64,000 bases of DNA from Hydractinia symbiolongicarpus (lineage: Eukaryota; Cnidaria; Hydrozoa; Anthoathecata; Hydractiniidae). The stretch lies in assembly GCF_029227915.1 (NCBI RefSeq), contig NC_079878.1, positions 22,345,501 through 22,409,500 of the forward strand, written 5' to 3'. Of the stretch, positions 41,832 through 52,600 are shown one piece after another. The translations under genes and the position numbers were made by a program. The first letter of the stretch is position 1. Each line of letters begins with the position of its first letter. The notes beneath the pieces were generated by a model. That model was not told the DNA's origin. It ran no database searches and saw only the letters and a list, made by a program, of their open reading frames with translations.

Positions 41832-44800
41832 ATGAGAAACTCATCAAACATACTTCTCAATGACGCTCGTGTATGTAACTTTGAACCTGATTTAGTCAAA
41901 GACGTACCCAATAATGCAGTCGGAAGTCCAGAAATCTCAAAAGACATTGCTGCCTCAAATAAAAAAGAAGAAAATAATTCTGAAGGTGATAAAAAACATT
42001 TAGCTTTCATCAGGAGTTTCTTTAACTGTTTGGCGCCTATTATTTCCATATTTAAACCAAAATCAAAAGTTGCAAATGATCTATGGGAAATACCATTTGA
42101 AGAAATTTGTGAACTGCAGTGGATTGCATCTGGTGCTCAGGGAGCTGTGTTTTTAGGTAAATGGAGAGGTGAAGATGTTGCTATAAAGAAGGTACGAACT
42201 CAAAGAGATACAGATATCAAACATTTGAAAGAGTTGGATCATTGTAACATCGTTAAGTTTAGGTAAAGATTTTGATGGACCTTTTTTTTGCTTTCCCAGA
42301 TTACGTTTAGAAAAATTACAATCTCGTCCCCAGGGTCTTGTGGCCTATGAGCCGTTAAATTTCATCAACAAGGTACATGCCCTTAAAACGAGGTTAGGAA
42401 TATTAAAACCTGGGAGGATTTATTATATTTAAAAAAAACTTTTCATGAAATGTAAGATCTTTTCAGAAGTATTCAGAATTACAATGTGCGAGTTATTTGG
42501 CTGGAATGTCAAATCTTAGTTTTCTAATTTTTCTTACATGCATGACAGTGTGCATACCTTTGTATATAAATTCTAAAAAAATAGACAAAACCAGTGAAAT
42601 GTCTAATCCGGTGGAATGCCCAATCCAGTGGAATGCCCAATCCAGTGGAATGCCCAATCCAGTGGAATGCCCAATCCAATGGAATGCCCAATCCAGTGGA
42701 ATGCCCAATCCAGTGGAATGCCTAATCGAACATAAAAATATAATGGAACAAATATAAGAGTTAAAGTTGAATCAGAAAAAATATATTCATCAAGCAAATG
42801 TCCGTTTTGGTTCACCCTTTTTATTCTGAGCAATAACAACCGTGCACTCCACCATACAACCCCCACGGCTTTTTGTCTTTCACGAGCGCTCTCTCGCCGC
42901 CGTCTACAGGAAAGTGAAAAGTTTCATTATTAACTGTAAATTACTTAATAATTCTTCTCTGTGTAACCCTACTGCATGATTTTTTTATAAGAGCGTTTAT
43001 TCTTAGATTTTTGTCAAAAATTAAGCGCCCATTAAGAACGTACACGTACTGAATTTCTACAGGCAAAATGTGGGTCTACGATTACTAAGAAGCAATTATT
43101 TCCGTTCCATTTTGTTTTTATCCCTTTTTCCTTACACACGTCAAGCTCGTCCCCAGAACTTGTACGTTTTTTTATTTGACGGCCTGAGGAAGAGGTTGTT
43201 ATACACGTGTGTGTTTTTACAGTAACATAGCTCCGTCTATTTCATGCAATCCTATGAAAACAACTCAACCCCCGAAAAAGGCTTAAAATATATAAATATA
43301 TTGACAATAAGCCTGAAAATGGACACCTCTAATTAGCGGACAGAATAGTGCCCCAATAGTGGGCCGCTAATAGAAGAGATACTAAACGAAGCTTTGTTAA
43401 TAAAAGCATTCTTGTATAAGAATACATATTATATACACTGCTATATATACTTTCTATGCAATTTTAGGGGTGTTTGTTCTATATCCCCATCTTACTGTTT
43501 GGTTATGGAATTTTGTCCTTACGGTCAACTATACGATGCGATTCGCAGCGGGAAAGAAATCACACCAACCTTACTGGTGAACTGGGCACGACAGATAGCT
43601 GAAGGAATGTCGTATTTGCACATTCATAAAATAATACATCGAGACTTAAAATCACCAAAGTATGTACATTTCTATCTATTTCTTTAGCGTCTGTTGATTT
43701 CGCTTCGTTCGATACTACCTCGTCCCCAAGGTATTTTGTATTGTCTTTGATTTATCACGACATACCTTTAAGGAAAGTTAATAAAAATCTTAATACTTAT
43801 TACAACCCAAATTCTGGGTGGTTATATAAACAGGCGCCAGAATGTCCGTATTTTTGTCAAAGGTACGAGAGGCCCTGGGGCCGATGTCGTGTTCGTTTGT
43901 TTTCCATGCTTCCTGAGCTGTAGTTTATTACAAATTGTTAGTTATTCCTTTGATTCGAATTTTTTCTCTTCACTTATAGTGTACTTATTTCTCAAAACGA
44001 AACGCTAAAAATAACAGATTTCGGTACATGGAAACCACTGGCTGAAAAAAGCGCGAAAATGACATTCACTGGAACAGTGGCATGGATGGCACCGGAAGTT
44101 ATCCGAAATGAACCGTGCTCAGAGAAAGTGGATGTTTGGTAAGTCGACAAAATAAATCAAACCTCGTTTACAGCGCTCTTTTTATTTTTCTTGTTCATAT
44201 GACCAAAAATACCTTGAAGCGCCAACGCGGTAAAGAGTATCGAATAAATGTGGGTCAGTATAAATGAGGGGAAGAGTGATGTAAGGGTTGGAAGTGTGTT
44301 GAAAAATAACGATGGAGGGTCGTAAATAGATCAATGAATAAGGGAGAGAAGCAGGGGCGTAATCATCGCACGCTGGAGAATGGAGGTATGTTGAGAAAAT
44401 TGTAAAGTTAGCAAGTCGTTTGTTGATATCGAGCCGTGCTTTTTAGGTCTTATGGAGTATTGATATGGGAACTGTTGACTGAAGAAGTCCCTTACAAAGT
44501 AAGTCAGATTATTGTTCTGCGCTTGTATTTTTTAAAAATAGACATTAATATTAATTTTATCTTATAGGGCGTTGATTATTCTGCTTTAATTTGGGGCGTT
44601 GGAAACAATAGCTTGAAGTTACCGGTACCTGCCAGTTGCCCTGAAGGATTCAAATTACTGCTAAGCTTGTGTTGGTGAGTTGAACGGCGTTATTGTACCT
44701 TAACGAGATTAATTTTCGCGAAAACTTATTGTTGTCAATGAAGTTTTTTCGTAATTTCGACTAATTTTCATAAATATAAATACTAACTATATTCTTGAAA

Positions 44801-47243
44801 GGTGGAATTTTTCGTATTTTTTTTGGTGCTTATTGTTAATTTTTGCAAAGCCCATAATTTTGCTAAATTAAGGAAAATTCGCGAAAGCCGCAAAAATTAA
44901 CCCAAGTGTAATTTTTATAGTATCGTTGTTGTTTTATTTGGTAAGACCAGATATCTTTTGAACGGAATATAGTAAATGATCGAATATGAGTCCCCTACCA
45001 AATAACTGCCCCTCTGAAATAAGTGCCCTTTTTAAAAATCGACTGTTTAATAAACGGGTGCATATTTGATCATTACGGCGTAGTGACTTTGTAATTGTAC
45101 TATCCTACTAATTTCAGAGACACGAGGGACCCACATCGGATATCATAATGTTCTACATACTTTCACAATTGTATTTTTGATGTATGTGTATTTTTAGGAA
45201 TAGTAAAGCCAAAAACCGCCCCACATTTCGACAAATATTAATGCATATCACTATAGCTGCTTCAGATGTCTTAAACATTCCGAAGAAGAAGTATCTTAGC
45301 CAACAAGTATGCTCGGAAACTTTTTTATTACTTAAAGGGAGGGAAGTGCTTTCAGAAAAAACATATTCTACAAAATTTTTCATCTAGTGTCCACAAGCTG
45401 TTGATGTTTTGTGTCTTAGAGAAGCGAAATTCTAAGAGACCATTTCTAAATGGAAAATTTTGGAAGAATAAACTTTTGCAGCTTTGTAAAACCAGAACGC
45501 TTTGCAGGAAAATGTTTCACGGCCTACAAATTGACTTAATTATTTGCGGGAATCAAGTTCTAAAACACGCAAGAGCAACAACAAACAAAAGTTGCTTCCG
45601 CAAACACTGTCTTCCCTTGAAGTAATCATGATTTATGCAACCTCGTCCCCAGGGTCTTGTGACCCCTGAGCCGTTATTACGGAGTGGTCAACTTTTTTGC
45701 CGCTATCAAATTCATCAACTTCATTAAGAAAGCCCTGGTACCGAGGTTGGATTTATAAAAAACTTGAATTTTTGATACTAATTGATTTTATCTCTCTACT
45801 TGTAGGTTGGATGGAAGAAAGAAGTCGACGATTATTTTGATTGGTTGAAAGCTCAAGGATCACAATTGACGCTAGATGGCGATTTGATTAAAAAGAGGCA
45901 GGAAGAAATATTGTAAGAACTTTGTGTTAAGGCGACAAATGTGAGCGTAATCGAATTGTATTGGAAAAAATATTCCAAGCTCTTCGATTCGATTTCCAAT
46001 TTATATTTTTCATAGCAAAGCTATGCAGATCAACAAGAAAACAAACATTTGAGTTCCAAATAAAAAGTGGGGACATTTATTTGCTAGTGACGAAAGCTTA
46101 CCCTCCGACAAAAGTTTTTCTTCCACGTTTTTCTCTCGATAAGGTAACTTTTATGAAGGGACAACTGTTGTAAAAAATTTAAAAATATAGCTGATTTTAT
46201 ATTAATTACTGTTCACCCTAATCACCAGGGACTTTTGCCTTCTTGATATGAGAGATGACAGCGAATTTCCTGGGGACGAGGTTGATTTATTGTTTGCTTT
46301 ATTCATTTTGTCCTTTTTATTAGACAAGTTCGTCTTGTTCGAGAACAATATGAAGAACGACTCCTTCGGGCAAATGAACTTTACAAAGAACTCAACGAAT
46401 GCATGAGACAAGTTCGCAAAAGGGAACGCGAACTAAAAAAGTAGGTTTCCATGTCAGCGTAAACAAACCTCGTTCTGAGACCTCATAAGTCCTTACGAGT
46501 AAAACTGTTATATTTTTAGGAAAGAGTTAAATATGAAATTTTACGATAAAACAGACCAATTGCTGATGTCGAGAGAACTCGAATATTGCAGAAGATCAGT
46601 TGAAACTTTGCCACAAATTTCAGACCTAAAAAAGTGAGTTATACAGACAGAATTTCAATGTCCAATATGAGCCCAGGCTTTTTAACTTGCCTACATGATT
46701 TAAACCAGGAGACTGGGAATGAGATTGCCTTAGTAAGAAACTTTGTATCCAATCCCAGAATGTAAATATATTCTTTTATTTTTTAGTTGTGTTAATTCAT
46801 ATGAAGAAACATTTTCGTTAAAAAATCGAACTAAAGACCACCACAGAAGAAAACAAGTACATAAACACTGCGGGAGAGAGCACCATAAACACTGCGGGAG
46901 AGAGTATAATAAATACAAACATAAATACAAGAAAGCCTCTTTTCCGTCAACTAAACAGCGTTCAAATTCTACAATTAGTACCCAGTCCGCCGATGCAATA
47001 TTGGAAGAATCTTACAGATACGTAGAAGAAATGGGTGGGGAAAATTATACAGACAATTCATTTCAAACTCAACACAGCATAAGAAAAAGTCCTAGTCTGG
47101 ATAGTGTTTTAATTTTTAGAGATAAAGATGGTAGTGTATGTGATGAAGAGTGCAGTTTTGAGCAAACAGAAAACGGACATGACCTAGAGTGGGATCTACA
47201 CGAGGAAAATTTAGATAGAGTAAGGGATGTTGGAGGAAAATAA
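41832..47243 (+). CDS. MAP3K of the DLK/LZK (MAP3K12/13) family
   Basis: Cytoplasmic mixed-lineage kinase that activates MKK4/7-JNK or p38 signalling, known for stress and axon-injury responses in bilaterians. Ten exons: 41832-42262, 43468-43659, 43980-44138, 44447-44498, 44568-44674, 45198-45306, 45806-45912, 46324-46440, 46520-46633, 46787-47243; 614 aa. [13 protein letters not shown] precedes the glycine loop [16 protein letters not shown] supplies the lysine and HRDLKSPN the catalytic loop; then DFGTWK and [16 protein letters not shown] Leu-rich Arg/Glu coiled coil (about residues 350-462) is the expected zipper for dimerisation. Exon 10 is His/Lys-rich with a doubled KHCGRE, then acidic. 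Vertebrate relatives are 850-970 aa, so the C-tail is short. First in-frame ATG after a stop at 41784; an upstream non-coding exon is possible. Confidence 0.93.
42319..42395. repeat. Short palindromic AACCTCG element in MAP3K intron 1
   Basis: Left arm CAATCTCGTCCCCAGGG and right arm ending AAAACGAGGTTAGG are imperfect inverted repeats around a loop of about 45 bases. First member, by position, of a family concentrated at 42-60 kb. Confidence 0.6.
42607..42725. repeat. 17-bp tandem repeat, seven copies, in MAP3K intron 1
   Basis: Seven copies of TCCAGTGGAATGCCCAA with single changes in copies 1, 5 and 7. Seventeen bases is not a codon multiple and the unit lacks stops on either strand, which creates overlapping spurious ORFs on both strands. 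The array is inside the spliced-out interval 42263-43467. Confidence 0.95.
43142..43199. repeat. Short palindromic AACCTCG-family element in MAP3K intron 1
   Basis: CAAGCTCGTCCCCAGAAC at the left and CCTGAGGAAGAGGTTG at the right form diverged inverted arms. Confidence 0.5.
43716..43890. repeat. Possible diverged AACCTCG-family element in MAP3K intron 2
   Basis: Left arm CTACCTCGTCCCCAAGG; the right side, GAGGCCCTGGGGCCGATG, is only loosely complementary. The 175-base span is longer than the other members, so this may be two partial copies. Confidence 0.35.
45638..45749. repeat. Palindromic AACCTCG element in MAP3K intron 6
   Basis: CAACCTCGTCCCCAGGG at left and CCCTGGTACCGAGGTTGG at right are clear inverted arms. 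The interior shares TCTTGTG and GAGCCGTTA with 42319-42395, so these two are close relatives. Confidence 0.7.
46225..46285. repeat. Half-preserved AACCTCG element in MAP3K intron 7
   Basis: The right arm TTTCCTGGGGACGAGGTTG is intact. The left arm is reduced to CACCAGGGACTTT. It lies about 40 bases upstream of the acceptor for the exon at 46324. Confidence 0.5.
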
Positions 47244-47274
47244 TCGCCTTTCATGGTCTGCTCTGTTAAGAAGG

Positions 47275-47280
47275 AATAAA
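47275..47280 (+). promoter_or_regulatory. Candidate polyadenylation signal of the MAP3K gene
   Basis: AATAAA 32 bases after the stop codon. Canonical hexamer but very close to the stop, so a more distal signal may be used. Confidence 0.4.
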
Positions 47281-47810
47281 AAAAACACTTGTTTCTAGGT
47301 CTTTAATTTGTTCAAGGCAAAATTTTCATAACTTTGCAAACAACAACAACAACAACAATAACATATTTCTATGTTTCTTATTAACAACTAGATTACTACT
47401 ATGAATAAACTTTAGTTGTTATCAGGGTGGGACGTACCATGATAAAATCTCTTAAGATAATGTTAAAAAAAGTTAGATCATCCTTCCCTTTGAGAAGTAT
47501 GTAAGTGGGGTTATATGTGGTAAGGTACTATTTACACTAGCCAGGATGAATATAAAACTCCCGATAATTTAAAATTAGTATTTTTGTATGTTCTTTCTTT
47601 TTCCCTTTTTTTGTGTTATATGTTCAAATATATCTATTTTTTTTCTCTGTGTTTAAGGTTATGTACATACGTAGCTGTAAGAAAGTACTGTTGTATTTAT
47701 TTATTTATTTATGTTTTTATAAAAATATTTTTATTGCTAAAAACGAGTTTTATTTAGCCAGGGATAAATTGGTGTTTCAAGTTAGGCGTGGAGAAAAAGG
47801 CTATTCATCT

Positions 47811-47900
47811 CAACCTCGTTCCTAACCCTGTTCCCTGCTTTTTTTAGTTTTAAGGCCAGTGGTAGCTGTTCAGAAGAAGAGACCCTGGAAACGAGGACGT
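47811..47900. repeat. Palindromic AACCTCG element downstream of the MAP3K gene
   Basis: CAACCTCGTTCC at left and CCCTGGAAACGAGGACG at right, with a 60-base interior. Confidence 0.55.
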
Positions 47901-48342
47901 ATTATTTCACTATGTTACAGAGGTGGAAAACACACAGACAGTCTCATTTCTTCACTAAATACACGTATATTACCATTTTCAATATAAAACCCAGAAGTAG
48001 CTTCAGTAACAGTCAGTAACAGTGACATTGAGAAGGAAAAGGGGAAGGCGGGGACATGCCTGGCACTTGGTTTATCATGTTCACTTTTAGAAATCAGACA
48101 ACGCTATGATAGTCGCACTAAAATAAGCAGTTTATACATGTTAGTAATGGTGTGAAGCACATATAACGATATTGTTATAAATATTGCGAAAAAGAAGTTT
48201 AACTTTACATGTCAACTTTTTATCAAAAATGATAATAATAGGAACTGTAAATGCATATAAAATAAATATCTTAGGCTCGTTTAAAGTTCCATAAGAAGAG
48301 AAGGAGAAGCTCGTTTTTGTCATTTTAGAAGGTGAAACTTTG

Positions 48343-48430
48343 CAACCTCGTCCCCACAGCTTCTTTTCTCCTTCTGATCTCATCGCTCGAGATTGTCAGG
48401 AAAAGAAAAAGTGCCCTGAGGACGAGGTTG
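48343..48430. repeat. Palindromic AACCTCG element
   Basis: CAACCTCGTCCCCACAG at left and CCCTGAGGACGAGGTTG at right are strong inverted arms separated by about 55 bases. Confidence 0.7.
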
Positions 48431-48670
48431 AAACTAAGTATCGAGGTCAAACTTAACTGAATACCAGGTGTCTATTGGATCAAGGGTTTTATTTTGCAGC
48501 CAATGACACTCGCCTGCATAACAACGTATCTTTTGCAACAGGTCATCTGTGTGGATAAAAGATTCAAGGTTTATGTGTGCATACTATATATTTCAGTAAT
48601 TATTATTCCGAATATTTATACAAGATAGCCACTTTAGTGTAGGAAACACTGATATTAATGTGGGTCATGT

Positions 48671-48847
48671 GTTCTGAGTGTATACATTAGGTATACACCA
48701 GCAATGCCTACCCGATTTCCCTCACATAGCATGGGTTGACCCGTAGCTATGGTAAAGACACTTGAAAAACATGCCTGGGCTGTGGACCAAACTTAGGACC
48801 TTGTGATTACAAAGCGAACTCCAAAACCACTAGGCCGCGCGCCACAG
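48671..48847 (-). mobile_element. SINE, second subfamily
   Basis: On the minus strand a decayed tRNA-like head (GGCCTAGTGGTTTTGGAGTT) is followed by the core GGGTCAACCCATGCTATGTG and a tail ending ATACACTCAGAACAC. The core matches that of 25106-25455 but the tail is different. Relatives lie at 52547-52720 and 56735-56913. Confidence 0.7.
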
Positions 48848-49658
48848 GTTTTTGTCGTTAATTTTTGACATCTCCCTAACGTTTTTTAGGAAATGGTTAA
48901 AGGAAAGTAGAAATAGATCATTCGATATAAAGGGGGAAGTTAAAGTACACAATAAATTATAAATATATAATTTGGTGAAAGAAACTCCTTTGAATCTCTC
49001 TTTGATTTGAGTGATAAGCCGAACTCCATGAGGACGAGTGGCCACGCCTTCTGTATAATAATCATTGACCATTTTTCTAAATGTTGCAACAAATCCATTT
49101 CACCTAGACAACAAGCCCTAGATTTTATCAAAATCTTTTATTGCCACATTTCATAACAAAGAAAGAAATTCACTTTTAAGAGGTGACTCAATAAATAAAA
49201 AGTGTACCCTGAGTAGCAAGACCAACATTTATAATAATGAGAGTTTAAGGTCAAAACGAAACAAAAATCTTTCCGCAAATCAAAAGCAATTTTCTGTGGG
49301 TTGTTGTTAGATTCACCCACAAGTCCAGACTAACCACACACACAATTCCAGGATAGTCACAGCCATAACCCCAGGCCTGTTTTTCTTAACGATAAAATCA
49401 TCACGCCTTAAGCGATAAAAAAAATCGTGTTATTATTCCGGAGATTTTATAATGTCTTTATCAATATTGCGTTGTTAAGGAATTCTTTATCAAAGCTATC
49501 CAGCTTGCTATTAATTTAAATTCCTTAAGGATTCATGCAAGTAATTAAGAGAAATTTTGTTGAACAAAAAGTTTTTTCAAAGCTTTTATCTTGCAGGGAA
49601 TAGCAACCATTTTTAAATAAACAGTGAAGTTTGAGTGTAGTGAGAAACGATTACAAAA

Positions 49659-52600
49659 GTGATGTTAGTTGCAAACATGACGCGTCAAATCACAGGCTTG
49701 GTTTCTTCGTATAAAGACCATTCTCCGAAAGGTTGGGACATGTCATCGGTCAGCATACAAGAAAGAGCGTTTACACAGTGGTGTAACCTATTTTTGAAAT
49801 CAAAAGGATTTGAGATTGATAGCTTACTCGATCTTCAAGATGGCGTTTGTGTTATTATTTTATTGGAAATCGTGAGCGGGAGAAACTTATATGATATCGA
49901 GGTTGATTATGACGATAACGAGGCTTCACGCAATTGGAGAATTATTCTAAAGTATTTGGAAGAAGAGAATATACAAGTGCCTGAGTGCCCAGGTATTTTT
50001 TTTGTACAAATTTATTATCTTAAGATAAATATTATTATTAAACAAAATCTCATCCTCATTTCATTGGAGGAAGAAAGAATTCATCAAGCCTCGTTTGTAT
50101 GTTTATTTTCATGACTATGTTACTGAAACAGTGAGGTATTTACGCTTGAGAACGAGGCTGGAGCATTAAATTTTACGCCTTAGAGTCTTAAAATGATTTT
50201 AAATACATAAAAATGCATCTCTCTACATAAATGAAAATAATTCTAATTAATCGTACAATATTAAAAAAACTTTTGATATGATCTTTGCCGTAAGTGGCAT
50301 TAGATATTCAAAGCTAGCCAATTGTACAATAATCAGTTTAATGTTATCAATCACTCGCATTATCATATTAATGCATGCTGAGCCAACATTCACTTAACAA
50401 ATGGGTAATAAACGCGTCTCTTTGTTTCGTCTTACAAAAAATTATTTCTCTTTTGATTTTTTCCATTCTCCAACTTAACTGGAGATTAATGAACATTTGT
50501 TAAGCTGGGGTGCTGCTTTTGAAAGTATTTTTCTTGTAAATGCGAGAGAAAAAACACTGAATATATGTGTATATTATAAAACCAACGTGGCTGTAAAAAA
50601 GTCCCACACTTCTCCCTATTGGCTTTTTTGGAGTTTAACCAAGTCTCCGTCTCATTTACTCTTGTTAGAAGAAAATCGCAGACTGTACTATTTTTGATAA
50701 GAGGGCAAAAAACGTCCCGTGTAAACGAGGTTGCGCCAATAAAGCAACCTTGATAGATTTAGAATTTTTTTGACTTTTTCTCTCACATCTTAGAGAGTAT
50801 CATTGTAATAAATTCCACAGTATTGAGTGGCTTGAATGATAGAGCTTATCGACTTTTTAAGTCATACTTTGAGAATGTTTTTTTTTAAAGAACGATTTTG
50901 ATGAAGTGAATAAGATAAGACTTTCATTGTTGTGAGTTAAACCAACCCAGAAACCATTTATGCAGTAATTAATGTTGCTATGGAAACAATTAGAAGATCA
51001 CGTGTGAAAACAATCAAGACACACTTATAGTTAATTTACTTTTTAAATTTTTTTTTCACGAATCCAGAGATCGCAATATCACGGACTTTTAAAACTGTAC
51101 AGTTTAGTTTTTGATACGTGGGTCGTAGAATAAAAATTGAACTTCAGGTGTGTGAAATTTTGATTCGTTGTTGTTCGTTGATTTGTTTGTTTTGCTTTGA
51201 TAAATATTTGTTTGTAAGTTACGCATATCAACTATCTGTCACTTTTCTGCTGCGGCAGGAAAAGTATGTTTAAAAGACTCTGATGTTTTGAATATGATAA
51301 AATTGTTGACAATAGTGAGAAATTTTTATATCACATAAGCAACCTCGGCCCCAGGACTCTTATAAGCCTATGATAGCCTGACGGGGTTGTCCTGCTTATA
51401 AGAGTCCTGGGGCCGAGGTTTGCATAACTTTTTTTTATTGTATTTCGATCTTTGCGTTTTTTATTTTTGTCTTATATAAAATATTGATAAGTCAAAAAAT
51501 CTTCTTTTTTGTGAAATAAAATTTTTAAATTAACGTGTTTAAAACAAAAGAGAGAAAATATTTCCATTTTTTTAGCAAGCTTTTAGAGTGCTGCCAGGTT
51601 TGTAGTTTTTCTTCGCAAATTTTTAAAATATGATTTATCACTCATTTCTATAGGATTTTCTTTCTTTTTATACCAAACTTTAGGCTTTGAACCCGATTTC
51701 TTGCCAGCCCCTTCCTCAAGGCTGGTAAAGCTGAGCACTGTCTGATGAAATTTATTTTTTTTCTATGGGTCTTCATTTTGATATCACATAGTCGAGTTAT
51801 GATGAATAAACGGCATGTCGCTGTTTTGGCTTTGCTAAGACGCCAATTGGCTTAATTCGGAATCAAGAGTTAAGAAGTTAATGTCTTAGAAGAATATTAA
51901 CTTGTTTTTCTCGTATTTCTAAACAAGTATAAATCCAGGCAAAATGCCCTGGGAAAAAGGTTGGTATAAACCTAAACTATAAAGGTCTCCGATAAAGTCA
52001 TTTCACGTATTATGCGTTCTTTTATGACAAAACTGAATTGTGAATTTTTATTTTCTTGGATTTTGAAGACTGAAGGCGCTTTTTTAAAATGTCAATGTTT
52101 CGCACCTTCTTCCCTTATCCCCAACCACACCGCCCTCCAGCAACTCGAAGTCAAAAGGAAATATTTAGACTAAATGTCTGCATTTTTCTACTTTTCGTTA
52201 AAATTATTTAAATAAAATTATTTCTAGGATTATTTAGAAGAGATACAAACTTTCTCCAAGAAATTTTAAAGTACAAGGGAATTGCGAACTTTCGACAAAT
52301 CGAACTCTTGCTGCGAGGGGCGAGTTTTCGAGAATGCTTTTCTTGATTCTATTTCGAAAGTTCTAGGATGAGAGATGTGTAAAGCCTAAGACATTCCTAA
52401 ATTATTCTAATTTGTTACAATAGATCAAAAGTTCATCTCCTTAGCCTTTTTCCAAACATAAGGTTTACTAAGTCTGCACTATGAGAATTGTGAGTCCACG
52501 GTGTAAATATTGGTAGCTCCACGATGCCTTGAACTATAATTTTAAGACGACCAAATGGTTGAGTGGTTATTGGGTTCTCATCGCAATAGAGATGTTTAGT

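Larger units (their letters stand above)
47244..49658. other. Intergenic region between the MAP3K gene and the CH/filamin gene
   Basis: 2.4 kb holding two palindromic elements, a reverse SINE and the MAP3K 3' UTR, with AATAAA at 47275-47280. Short ORFs here lack recognisable domains. The promoter of the plus-strand gene starting at 49659 should be at its right end. Confidence 0.5.

Noticed and set aside
42493-42866. Repeat-containing ORFs on both strands
   Set aside because: Products of the 17-bp array inside a MAP3K intron.
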